DNA from: Ophioceras dolichostomum
Lineage: Eukaryota; Ascomycota; Sordariomycetes; Magnaporthales; Ophioceraceae
Length of the DNA stretch: 64,000 nucleotides
Reading direction: 5' to 3'
NCBI GenBank assembly: GCA_003049485.1
Contig: PYST01000128.1
Span: 33,729-97,728, forward strand
Both the position numbers and the translations under genes were made by a program. The notes under the pieces are model-generated. The model did no database searches. It had not been told where the DNA came from and saw only the letters and a list, made by a program, of their open reading frames with translations. Positions 1 to 10,068 of this stretch are shown here, one piece after another; within the stretch, counting starts at the first letter, position 1; the number at the start of each line of letters is the position of its first letter.

Positions 1-1008
1 CCGCGTCGCGGCGAGCTCGTTGTACACGGTCCAAGCCGAGGCGATGATGCTGTTGCCGCCGTGCGCGGCAAGGCCTCGGGTTTGCAGGGCGAGCACCTCG
101 CAGAAGACGTCATTGTGGAATGGCTGGGGGAACACGTCGAGCGTCCGCGAGTTAACCGAAGGGAGAGCCCAAGAGGAGGGCAGAGAGCGACAGCAGCGGC
201 TGCCCCTGAATACATACCTGTGCGAGGTTGGTGTATACGGACTCGCGAAGTTCCGTGGGCACATTGGGGTCGGGGGCATCGCGGATGTGCACTGGTTGCC
301 ACCAGCATGGTTAAAGCCAGCGTCGGCAGTGCTTGGAAGCGGGGATTGCCTGCCTACCTATCATGGTACCCCATTGATCTTGTCTGCCCCAATGCGGAGC
401 GACGTAGCTCGACACGCCAAGGAAGGCGATGACGTGGTCGGCATCATCAATGTCATCGTTGTCCAAGCCACGGATGACGATGAAGCCCCTTCCATAATGG
501 AGTTCATGGCCAAGCGACTTCATCACCACGCCGAGTGTCGGGAGAGGGAAGGTCTCAGGGGTGACGTCTCTGGCGTGGAGGCCGAGGCCTTGGTCGAGCG
601 TACCCGTCGGTGGTTAGTGTTATTCGTCATCAGCAGACCCGTGTCACTCGGCCCGGCCCTTGACGCCAACCTACCCTTGAAGTGCTCAACGGCCCGGAAG
701 ACCTCGTTGATCTGATCATCAGTCAGTGCGAAGATGAGTTCCTCCTTGGCCAATGTGTCGCACGTCCACGCCAGAGGAGAATCGAGTCGCGCAGGCCAGC
801 CATCGGGAACCGCTCTGGGTAGTCCAGGCAGCTTGGCCCTCTCCACTGAGCGCCTCAAGTACTTTTCGTAATTGGGCTCCCAGTAGATGTCGGCGGAGCG
901 CGTTTGTGGCTGATGATGACCGAGAGTGTGGCTAGGCAGCGCATACCTGCCCCGAAGGCTCTTGGGGATGTAGGCCACACGATTAGAAATCGTCTCGACA
1001 GCTGCCAT
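1..1008 (-). CDS. TauD/TfdA-like Fe(II)/2-oxoglutarate dioxygenase, 3' end outside window
   Basis: Four exons fit by splice signals: 1008-675, 588-358, 291-218 and 123-1, giving 254 residues before the window edge. The ATG at 1008 is chosen because the reading frame upstream of it has no other ATG. The protein has a glutamine/aspartate-containing stretch (GRQDQWGTMI) running into VHIRDAPDPN, then FHND at about residues 215-218, which is the H-x-D iron-binding motif of the TauD/TfdA fold, followed by GGNSIIASAWTVYNELAATR, a segment typical of fungal members. The distal iron-binding His and the 2-oxoglutarate-binding Arg lie in the missing C-terminal part. Enzymes of this family oxidise small organic acids or amino-acid-derived substrates; the substrate here cannot be told. 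Family assignment is firm, function is not. Confidence 0.8.
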
Positions 1009-3262
1009 GATTGTTGTTCGTTCAGGAGGCAACAAAATATCGAGATGTCTCAATTGGAAAGCTGACCTACCCTCCCAAATGCCTGCTATATCTACCTGCT
1101 ACCTGTGTCCACAAGATTCTGGGGGGTCATCACTCTCAACTGCCTGGTTGAGCCTCACCCCCATGGAGGCCATGGCGTGACAGGGAAGCATCAAGTCGGG
1201 ACTTCAGTTTTCGCATAGACGGAATGCAATAAACGTGGCCGCGTGTCGAAGCGGAATTACTTTAGATCACAATATGCGGCTCAGAAAGGCACCTGGCAAG
1301 CGGACATTGTTAAGTGCTCGGCTCGAATGGCCATCCTGGGATTTAAGGCTGCCACACCCTTCACGAAAACAGCCAATAGGCCGGCAAGTAGGTATCAATC
1401 ATACACACAGTTTTGCAACGTAATACCGCACCTGCGTGCGCATCGCGGGAGATGGAACTTCTCCCTCGCAAAGGTTCAACGCCGGCGCTGATTCGATGTC
1501 CATGAGCCTGTGACCTGCACGTGCGCAAAACGTGTAGCCACTCGAGCAGTATTCGTTCGCTTGGAAGTTGGGGGTCATGACTGCCACACCTTGGAGGGAA
1601 AGCCAATGACCTGCCATTTCTTTATCTCCGCGGGCCACGACGCGCATTTCGCAAACGTAATCGTATTCATTCAGACGGCCAGCGGCAATCGGGAATGCCG
1701 GCTGGCTCTCTATCTCGGCACAAGGAAGATACCAGACCAATACCTACTGAGACGTACTCGCAGCTTTCCAGCGAAGAATTCACTTAGAAATTAGTAGCGG
1801 GAACCGTGGCCAACTGAGATGTTAGGAGATTCGACTACTATGGTAGGTATCTTGCTCAAGAGCCGCACAACCCGAGTTCGGTAAACCGAGTCTATCTCTT
1901 TTAACTCTGTTTCAGTGCTTCGCCAGACTTACATTAGAGGCCTTATCGAGCACAAATAACTCTTAATATCTCTTTCGAACTTTCCTTAGGTAATGAGTAG
2001 ATAGTATCTCAAGCATGGGTTGGCTAATACGATAAGAAGGTCTCCGGCCGACGGAGACGAAGGCAAAGAGGATCAGGGTCCATGGGGCAGTAGCCATGAT
2101 TGGTAACTCGATGGCATCGTAACTTGTAGGCAACCGCAATTGCGATACACATCGTAGGACGCCGCTAGCTCTCGGAAGCGCTCGCAAGTTTGGGTGTTGA
2201 AGCTATTAGAGTGACTACTACTATGTTCTGCCGATGGTCTTGCCACGCAGATCAAGATCGTGACGGTGGCATACACTTCTAGCTCTTCCATTCACTTCGT
2301 TTCGGTCGTTTCTGTAGGAACAAAACACGTTGCCTTGTTGCCTAACAGTAGGCACCTGACCATAAGACTCAACTATCGAATCTTCCAGGCAGTTCAGCAA
2401 TTCTTTCATGAATTCTAGTGCGAAACGTCGTGGTTCCCATACGAACATATTAATAGCTGCTCACTCAACTCGCCGTCAGCGTCTCAGAATCCAGCATGGC
2501 GAACTCGCAACTTCGAATAATTGGCTCGAGGCCGGTGACCGGCCCATGTTCCGGCCGCCAAACCGACCCAGTGCCGAAACAATTTCAAGGATCGTCTGGG
2601 TGGCGGCGCAGTGTTGACGGGTCCCCGAACCGGGCCGGGCCCGCCTCGGGTGATGCGGAGGCAGCACCCGCGACTCTGTGACTAACACGCACCCTTTCCC
2701 GGCACGATTGGCACGGGTCGTCAACGATCACTTCGTCTCGTACGCCACAGAGGCGTCTACTGGCTCCCTATACAGCGCCACTCTTCTGGAGCTCTTCCAC
2801 ATGAGACAGGCACCTTGTAGGGCAGATCAGGCCAGCCTGGATAAACCGGAGAAGTCATCGAAGCCCGTCGCCACGGCCCTGTCTTTAAATGGCTCGTAAA
2901 TGCAGCCCGAAGCAAGGGGGGAAACACAGGCATTCTGTGCCGCTCTGTATCACGCATTACACACGAACACTACAGACTCATACCTGGTCTACCATTACAG
3001 TTACCCGATTGAGTGGCTGGACCACTCATCACTCATTACTCACGCACTCATCATCAGGAGTGCATAAATACCCGCGGCCCATCCTACCTCCCACATTTTG
3101 AAAACCTCTTCTCTCTTTTCTTCTCTACCACCCGCACCACACTCTTTTAATATTTAATATCTCACCGCCGCCGTCCATCGTGAGCCGGCTCAGCGCGGAC
3201 CTCCTCGTCGCCCTCCCCTGCCTGCCCTCCCATCCTCATCTTCCTCCTCTTCCTTCCTCAAT
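1009..3262. other. Intergenic spacer without a convincing gene
   Basis: Open frames here are short, overlap in conflicting frames and lack family motifs. The stretch near 1,800-2,450 is richer in A/T than the flanking genes but shows no clear repeat. A CT-rich leader (about 3,090-3,260) precedes the next gene. Confidence 0.6.
3063..3070 (+). promoter_or_regulatory. Possible TATA-like element of the 3263 gene
   Basis: CATAAATA lies about 195 bp before the ATG at 3263, followed by a pyrimidine-rich leader as is common before fungal start sites. Position and sequence only; no transcription start is known. Confidence 0.3.
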
Positions 3263-4005
3263 ATGATGCATTGCACAGCCAATGATATCGACGTCAAGAT
3301 AATCTGGAAGGCCGACAAGCCGTCTGACCCCGCGCACGCGGCGGACCTGGTCCACAGCGCGTACAAGACGGCGGTCAAGGCGATGGAGGGCAGGCACGGC
3401 GACGAGGATGTTACTACGCTCGTGATCCAGTGAGCATCAAGTTCTTCTTCCTCCCCATACTTTAGCCCCCCTGCCCTTTTCTTTTCCTGGTTCCCCCTTC
3501 TTCGCTCCCACCTCTCTTCGGATTTTGTTACCTGCCCAGCTACCTCCCAAAGCACCTTCCAATCCCTCCACGCTGTGTGAAACCCCTCCCTCCCTCTCAT
3601 CACCCTAACTCGACAGACCATCCCAATTCGAACCCAAACTCTCACCAAACAAAAGCTGACGCTCACCGGCTTTCCTTTCTCCTCCGTAGATCCGACGTCC
3701 TCTACAGCAGCCACCTCGGCTCGCACATCCAAGCGGCCTGGCAGACGGGCCGTTTGCGAGGCCACGGCAAGTTCGCGAGCGGCGTCGGCTTCCTGGTCGG
3801 AGGGCCCGACATGGGCGTCAGGGACGCGCGGTCGAACGGCGAGTTCTACACGGACGACGAGGACGAGCACCACGAGCGCATCTGGCCGGAGGGGGCGGCG
3901 GTCGATGGCGAGGGGGGGTACTTTGTGGGTGGGAGGCCGAGCGAGGCGGTTAGGAGGGATGAGCTTGATAGGGCGTTGAAGAAGGGGCGGCGGTGGGTGG
4001 TTTGA
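3263..4005 (+). CDS. Small conserved-looking protein of unknown function, 160 aa
   Basis: Two exons, 3263-3429 and 3690-4005, are joined across a 260-nt intron (GTGAGC...CGTAG), restoring one frame of 160 codons. The first of two adjacent ATGs (3263, 3266) is used. The N-terminal half begins MMHCTANDIDVKIIWKADKP and carries a helix-like segment (AADLVHSAYKTAVKAMEG). The second exon is Gly/Asp-rich with a short acidic run (YTDDEDEHHE) and a basic tail (RALKKGRRWVV). I see no signal peptide, membrane segment or known domain. Codon use is strongly GC-ending and the splice sites are good, so the gene is probably real. I do not recognise the family. Confidence 0.65.
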
Positions 4006-5575
4006 GGGTTGTTGACGGGGGTGAGGGGTGAGGTGGGAGGTTGGAGGCGGGAGGTGAGAGGTGTTGATGAGGAAAGAGGAGGGAAAGGGAGAGGCGAGGT
4101 GGCCGAGAGAGGAAGGCGTGGAGTTGGGAGAGAGGGAGGGCGAGTCGGCGGTGGAGCTGTTGGAGCGGAAGGTGGAGGGAACGAGCAGTTGAAAAAAATA
4201 CAGAAAAGATAAGAAGAGGAGGGAAAGCAGTACGTCGAGTGGCGCGAGAGGAAGAGGTGGAATGGTGTGAGGGATGGTGCTGGTTGGCGGATGAGGACAA
4301 GAGTGGCGCAGAGCGGCGAACAGGGGACGGCGCGGACCCTTCGTCTGAAGAGGTCACTTTGGGTGGGCGCAAAGAAGAAGACCGAAGACAGGCTGGTGAG
4401 GAGAGAGTGGAGACAGAGGGCAGACGGCGAGGGGACTGCGGAAGAGCCATGAGGCGAGGGGCCCACGACGGGCGGATACGGCGGGTCGGGGGGTTGGCAG
4501 AGGGCAGGCGGGGAGGGGAGCGGGCAGAGCGGTTGCGGACTGGGGAGCAAACGGAGTTACGGCGCACGGGAAAGAGAACGGAGAGCGGACGGAGGAACGG
4601 ACGGGGGCAATGAAGCGTCGCTACACGCCGAGCTCCTGCTGGGCCTTATTCTGGGTTTTATCACACTCTTTTACACCATGGGATTTTTACACACTTTTTT
4701 TTCCCACACTCTTTTCAGAAACCTTTTCACACACTCGTTTCATACGCTCTTTTTGACACTATTGTGGACACAACACTCTCTTTTTCACTTACTCATTTTC
4801 CCCATTACACACTCATTTCTGGGACGGAGTTTCGAGGAAGGAGTTCATGGAGGCGGGAGCATTGCTTGGAGTTGTAGGAGGGGAACGGAGGCACATAAGG
4901 CGACCAGGCGCGGGACAGTGGCGGCGTCCGCGCCGGAGCCTTCCGGAGACATCGGCGTTCAGGTCCTGGTCGGGTCGGGCCGGGTTGGGAACGGTCCAGT
5001 CACTCTTTTCAGGCGTCTGTACGATATTGTATGATAATGAGGGAACGATAACGATTGTACGATATTGGGTCTGGCGGCACATACTTGGGTGGGCGGTGGA
5101 CGGATAGGGGCAGAAGACAAGGGGGGAGGGCGATGAAGCGTGGAGGCATGGAGGAGGTGGTGGTGATGGCGTCGCTTTCACGCCGAGGCCCTGCTGGGTT
5201 TATAGTCACTCCTTTGTTGGGATACGGCGTTCTAGGAGGCATTTTGCTATTCGGTATAGACAGGGCGGGCGCCTGCAGAGGCTGAAAAATACTACGACGT
5301 TCGTTTCCTCAGATTTCCGGCATTGAGAGTTTGTGGTGTGCTTCGCGTTGATCTACAGGGTCGGTGCAAGCAAGTGGTTGTTGGTCTCGACCCGCAGTTA
5401 GCGCTGTTGCTGCTGCCTGTTGTGGGACTGATGATTTCGCATTCACCCACCAGCTCAATCTCCTGTCCTGTCACCTTCCAGGACTGCACACGCAACCTGC
5501 ATCCCGCACCCAGCTCGCCCTTTTTAACTTAACTCACATCCAGTGCATCGAGCCCGTCTGTCTCCCGGCACAGAA
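4006..5575. other. Spacer with purine-skewed tract and CACACTCTTTT-type repeats
   Basis: From about 4,006 to 4,620 the plus strand is almost entirely G and A. From about 4,660 to 4,820 a degenerate motif (CACACTCTTTT and variants) recurs every 20-30 nt. Open frames here are by-products of this base bias and have low-complexity products. An imperfect direct repeat pair is listed separately. Confidence 0.55.
4615..5203 (+). repeat. Pair of imperfect direct repeats (about 35 bp), 0.55 kb apart
   Basis: GCGTCGCTACACGCCGAG at 4615 and GCGTCGCTTTCACGCCGAG at 5169 each continue into CTGCTGGG and a TTTTA/TTTATA-like end. The copies are direct and differ by a few substitutions and small gaps. They bracket the CACACTCTTTT tract and GC-rich unique DNA. 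They may be remnants of a duplicated element; no terminal inverted repeats or transposase were seen. Confidence 0.45.
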
Positions 5576-6448
5576 ATGACGTCTCCCCTCCCACTCGTTA
5601 GCATCCATCCCGCCACCGGCGTCCCGCATTCGCACACCGCCATCTGCCTGCACGGCCGCGGCTCCTCAGCGCGCAGCTTTTCGACCTCGCTGCTCCAGCT
5701 CTGGACAGACGCGAAGGGACGCACTCTACAACACGTGTTCCCTTCCTTCCGATGGGTGTTTCCACAAGCGGCGAAACCCGGCAGCTACGCTGTCGACAAT
5801 CCGGTGGTACTGCCGCCTGATGATGTCAGGTACCAGTGGTTCGACATCTGGGACAAGGACGACCCTGCATCGGTGGAAGAAGTTCAGGCGGAGAGACTGA
5901 GGGAGAGCGTGGCAGCTATTCGGGACGCCATGTCTATGGAGGTGGAAAACCTGGGTGGGAGGTGGGAGAGGATTGTCTTGATCGGGTTCAGTCAGGGAGG
6001 CGCGACGGCTGCGCATGCACTGATCAATCTTCGGATTCCCGCCTCCGTTGGCGCGGCTGGATTGAGACATGACGACCAATCAACGCCGAGGCTGGGGGCG
6101 TTTCTTGGTCTACCCTGCCGCATGCCGTTCCCCGGACGGACACTTGATGAGACGCGCGCAGTCCTTGGACTGACATCCCATGAGGGAGGCAATGACCCAA
6201 ATGATGATGCCGATGTAGGCATCTTGGGCACCACGCCCGTGCTACTCGAGCACTGTGCCGACGACAAGCTGGTCGAGGTTGAAGAAGGGAGGACCCTGCA
6301 CGACACCCTCACGGGATTTGGAGCGAGTGTTGCCTGGAGGGAATACTCCGAGGGAGGACACTGGTTCAATTCTCCAGCGGGGTTGGATGACGCCGTTGAG
6401 TTTTTGCGGACCCATGTTCCAGGAGTCGCGACCAATGCTCGTTCATAA
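5576..6448 (+). CDS. Acyl-protein thioesterase / carboxylesterase-family alpha/beta-hydrolase
   Basis: A single exon of 290 residues starts at the ATG at 5576; an upstream in-frame GTG is not a credible start. The product shows the phospholipase/carboxylesterase-type fold: the oxyanion-hole HGRG at residues 26-29, the nucleophile elbow GFSQGG with Ser139, an acid at Asp229 or Asp230 (HCADDKLV) and the catalytic His262 (EGGHWF). Length is a little above that of yeast and mammalian acyl-protein thioesterases (about 230 aa), with an insertion of roughly 40 residues after the nucleophile strand. There is no signal peptide, so it is probably cytosolic. Such enzymes remove palmitoyl groups from proteins or hydrolyse small esters; the family is clear, the substrate is not. 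Confidence 0.85.
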   Translation: MTSPLPLVSIHPATGVPHSHTAICLHGRGSSARSFSTSLLQLWTDAKGRTLQHVFPSFRWVFPQAAKPGSYAVDNPVVLPPDDVRYQWFDIWDKDDPASVEEVQAERLRESVAAIRDAMSMEVENLGGRWERIVLIGFSQGGATAAHALINLRIPASVGAAGLRHDDQSTPRLGAFLGLPCRMPFPGRTLDETRAVLGLTSHEGGNDPNDDADVGILGTTPVLLEHCADDKLVEVEEGRTLHDTLTGFGASVAWREYSEGGHWFNSPAGLDDAVEFLRTHVPGVATNARS

Positions 6449-6837
6449 TCGTCATCTAGTGCGCGAGAGCTTACTTTCTTTCAAAGGCGACAGGGAGATC
6501 GTATACCCGACGCTTATAAGAAGATATCTCGACAGGACGACACTACTGCGTGCAGGTTATTATTCAGCTACGCCCTTCGAGGGGGTGCACAACAGCTAGC
6601 GTGGTCATCAAAATCCACCCGCGATTAGTGATGCCCGTCTTTACTAATTGGTACCTAGGTAGTCCCGACCCTTGCAGTCCGCAATTTATTAAACCTCACT
6701 GCTCCGGTGCCAAGCCGATACTTTCTTCGGGGAGCTCTTCAACGCCAAAGCTCATCTAGCGACCTTTCAATTGACGCCTTCACAATCACATTACAATCCC
6801 AAAAGAAAGACAAGCCAAAGGTCCGGTGTAGGTAATC
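6449..6837. other. Spacer between two plus-strand genes
   Basis: No open frame worth calling. It contains a TACCTAGGTA palindrome near 6,650, a motif that recurs in other spacers of this window. Confidence 0.6.
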
Positions 6838-8267
6838 ATGAAGGCCCTCGTGCTCACGACCGCAACCCGCGAGGTCAGCGTTAAGGAAATAGCGAAACCG
6901 ACGCCAAAGTCGAACGAACTGCTCATCCGCGTCCACGCCGTGGCCCTAAACCCCGTCGACTACCTGTACGCAGCCAACCCGACCGCGGCGCAGGAGCAGC
7001 GCGTCGTCGGGACGGACTTCGCCGGCGTCGTCGTCGCTGTCGGCGAAGGACTGAAGGGATTGTCGGAAGATGACCCACGGACTAAGGTTGGGGCCAGGGT
7101 AGCTGGTTTTCTGCAAGGAGGTGAGTTAATCATAACTGCGATTTTTTGCTCCCCTTCAAGTCGACCTTGACCGGGAGGGCGGGACGCGTGAGGTTGCAAC
7201 GATTCTGACATGTTGGTCCATCCTCCTTCCAGCATGCTCTACCAACGATCGACCAGGAGCCTTCGCGGAGTTCATCACCGCGGAGTGGGATCTGGTCTGG
7301 GCTGTGCCGGACTCGCTCAGCCTGGAAGAGGCTTCGGCGGTCAGCATGTGCGGCCTCACAGCTGCGCAGGCTGTGTTCACTCGTCTGGGACTCCCATCCC
7401 CATTCCAGCCCGCAGACACAGACCTTGTCGAAAGAGACCTACCACATCATAGCGGTAGGATCAACGTCCTGATCTACGGCGCCTCGACTTCCCTGGGTCT
7501 CTACGCTGCTCAGATTGTGCGGGCTGCGGAGCGGACTCTGAAGAAGAGTGGGCACGAACAGACCTCTATTCGGCTGATTGGGGTCGCGAGCAAGGGCAAG
7601 CACGGCTTACTGAGAGACGCGCCGTACGGATATGACGTGCTCGTCGACTATCGCGATGATGGCTGGGTCGAGAAGGTCAGAGGCGAGGAAGGGACAGGCG
7701 GCGAAGGGGTGCATCGGGCGCTTGACTGCATTTCCGAAGGCACGACTCTAGAGAAAATAGACGCGACCCTGACAGAAGGGGCAAAGCTGTCGGTCGTCAG
7801 GGGCCCTGCAAGGGGAGGATACGACGTGTCCAAGCTGCGGACGAAGCCAGTTTACGGGGCTGTATGGGAAGGTCTTGGAGTTGAGATCGGATACCTTGGT
7901 GAGTTCAACGCCCTATTATTTTCTCGTCCGCTCGTCCTGCTAGCATTATGGACAAGTAACACTTACTGATTTGCTAACTGACTAATTTGGATGAGCAATT
8001 TCAGGCACCACCTTCCCAGCGAATCCAAATTCGCGCGCCATGGCTGCCAGGTTCTTCGAGTGGCTCAGCCAAGGAGCCGAGACGGGAACAGCTCTGCTCC
8101 AGCCGAATCCGATCCGCATCATGCCGGGCGGTCTGGAGCGGATCCCGCAGGACGGGTTTGCACTGCTTGCCTCGCCCCTCGTCTCGCAGAGGGGCGCAAC
8201 TGGTGGGAGGAAGGAGGAGTATATGCGACCTATCAGCGGTGAGAAGCTCGTGTATAGAATAGAGTGA
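6838..8267 (+). CDS. MDR-superfamily enoyl reductase-like oxidoreductase
   Basis: Three exons, 6838-7120, 7233-7898 and 8005-8267, splice in frame to 403 residues. The N-terminal GroES-like domain carries NELLIRVHAVALNPVDYLYA and GTDFAGVVVAVGEG. The nucleotide-binding Rossmann part carries LIYGASTSLGLYAAQ near residue 190. The usual zinc ligands of alcohol dehydrogenases are not seen, so this resembles the zinc-free trans-acting enoyl reductase/ToxD-type branch of fungal MDR enzymes, which use NADPH on alpha,beta-unsaturated carbonyls. No polyketide synthase or other cluster enzyme is nearby, so a role in secondary metabolism is not supported by context. It converges on the glutathione S-transferase gene, with 182 bp between stop codons. 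Confidence 0.85.
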
Positions 8268-8449
8268 GGCTGTGACTGGTTATGAGGAGTGGTTATATAC
8301 TTTTTGCTACCCCGATATGCGAGGTGAGTGAGTGGGAGGGGCGGGCCAAGGAAGCCCATATATACAAAATAGGCCAGAGCAGAGAGCATCAGTCGTTATA
8401 ATATGCAGCCATCGTTCCACGCGTTCCATACAAGGTAGTAACGCCGTGC

Positions 8450-9154
8450 CTACACGGGCGACTTCGTCCCCGGTCCAGCCGGCTCAGCACCCAGCAACAG
8501 CTCCATCCCCGGATCGCCCTTCTCCATCGCCCGGCGATACGCCTCCCTCTCCCCGATCCTCTCCAAATACCTCAGCAGGTTCGGGTAGGCCGCCAGACTA
8601 AACCCGGCGAAGTACCTCATCGTCGTAAGCGGGAACACCACCATGATATCCGCGGCGGTAAACTCCTTCCCCGCAAGCCACTCGTTCTCCCTCAGCCGCT
8701 CGTCCATCATGTTCAGCGCCCTGCGCACCCTCTCCTGCGCGACATTCGCTATCTGGCCAGCGCCTTTTCCTCCTCCTTCGCTCCCGGACGGGGCGGACGG
8801 GGCTGGGGCGGCGCCGCCCATGAGCCGTCCGACGCTGGGCATCAGGCTGCCGTTCGCCCAGTGGAACCAGAACAGGAAGTGCGGGTAGTCCGGGTGCGAC
8901 GGGGGCAGGATCAGGCGGCCGCCGCCGTGCCGCTGGCAGATGTACTCGACGACGGCCCCGCTCTCGGCGAGGGTGAGGTCGCCGTCCTGGATGATGGGGG
9001 CGGCGCCAGCTGGGTGGAGGGCTTTGTATTCGGGAGGGGCGAGGAGCGGGGCGCGCCGGTAGGTTTTCAGCTCGTGGGGGATGTCGAGCTCCGAGCAGAG
9101 CCAGACGACTCGCTCGGACTGGGAGACGTGGAGGTGGTGGACTGTGAGGACCAT
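8450..9154 (-). CDS. Glutathione S-transferase
   Basis: A single exon of 234 residues. The N-terminal thioredoxin-like domain holds SERVVWLCSELDIP, the cis-proline region AAPIIQDGDLTLAESGAVVEY (ESGA contacts the gamma-glutamyl part of glutathione in this family) and the C-terminal domain holds the helix WLAGKEFTAADIMVVFPL with the conserved N-capping Asp. A Gly/Ser/Pro-rich loop (about residues 115-130) is inserted between the domains' helices. No targeting signal is visible, so a cytosolic enzyme for conjugation of electrophiles is likely. The convergent MDR reductase handles similar reactive carbonyls, but a shared pathway is only a guess. Confidence 0.9.
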   Translation of the reverse strand: MVLTVHHLHVSQSERVVWLCSELDIPHELKTYRRAPLLAPPEYKALHPAGAAPIIQDGDLTLAESGAVVEYICQRHGGGRLILPPSHPDYPHFLFWFHWANGSLMPSVGRLMGGAAPAPSAPSGSEGGGKGAGQIANVAQERVRRALNMMDERLRENEWLAGKEFTAADIMVVFPLTTMRYFAGFSLAAYPNLLRYLERIGEREAYRRAMEKGDPGMELLLGAEPAGPGTKSPV

Positions 9155-10068
9155 GGTTGCGTTGTGATTGAGGTGGATTTATGAGGTTGATGAGTACTTG
9201 GTTGGCGGGAGGGAAATTATCGGTTACGCATGAAGGATACCTGGTAGGGTTGCCGGGTATGAAAATAGGTATAGAAGTTTAGGGTAGGTAGGTGGAGGTG
9301 GCAGAAGTTCAGGGTAAGTAGTAAGTGATAGTTTGTCAAATGAATAGGGGATGGGTCACCCCTTGAGAAATTTGGAGTCGGGGACTTCCAGGTTTTAACT
9401 CTCCCGTGAGGTTTCACGTTCGTCCGAAAGACATGAAAGACGACGTGCCCCGAAAGAACGAGTACGATAGAAGTTGAAAAGGTAGCTGTGTTTTCCAACG
9501 AAGAGGGCTTCAGCGTGGACGAGCTGCGGTAGTATCTGGTTGATGGAGCCGTGCGGTGTCAGTGGTCCAGCGGGAGTTCTCGGCACCGAATATTGATTTC
9601 AATTGCAGTTGGAAGTTCATGTTTGACTCACGACCTGCGTCGGGACAGGAGTCGCCGCCCCGGTGCTTCCGGTGCTGCCGCCCGGCATGATTCCACATCT
9701 TCTAATTAATCCCCTTATCCCCATGGAGGTCCTGGTGTTCGGGGCCTGGAGCTCTCCGGGGCGGGGAATGATGAAGACGTACGTTCTGGATGTCCGTTGG
9801 CTCTACCAATTTCTCCTTAAGTCGAATCCGAATCGCTGGCACATGGCCTGTTCATCGTTGCCTTCATGCGCTGCAGGAAGTCCTAAAGTCCAGTCGTCAG
9901 CATACATAGCAGCCGCCAGATCGCGCCGCTCGCTGGTTGGTTGCTGCAGCCATTGGTGAATTTTTGGCCACCTGGGTGCCTAAATCCTGCCGTCCCCCCA
10001 CAACATCATCCGACCGCCCCTCATCATCTTGACTCTAGTCTCCAGAACTCTAGGACAGGACAACGGAG
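9155..10068. other. Divergent spacer between GST and F-box/ankyrin genes
   Basis: It should hold both promoters. No coding signal was seen. A CT-rich leader lies just before 10069. Confidence 0.6.

Noticed and set aside
3846..4550. Long Pro/Ser/Leu-rich minus-strand open frames
   Set aside because: They result from the purine bias of the other strand and overlap the exon of the 3263 gene; no motif.
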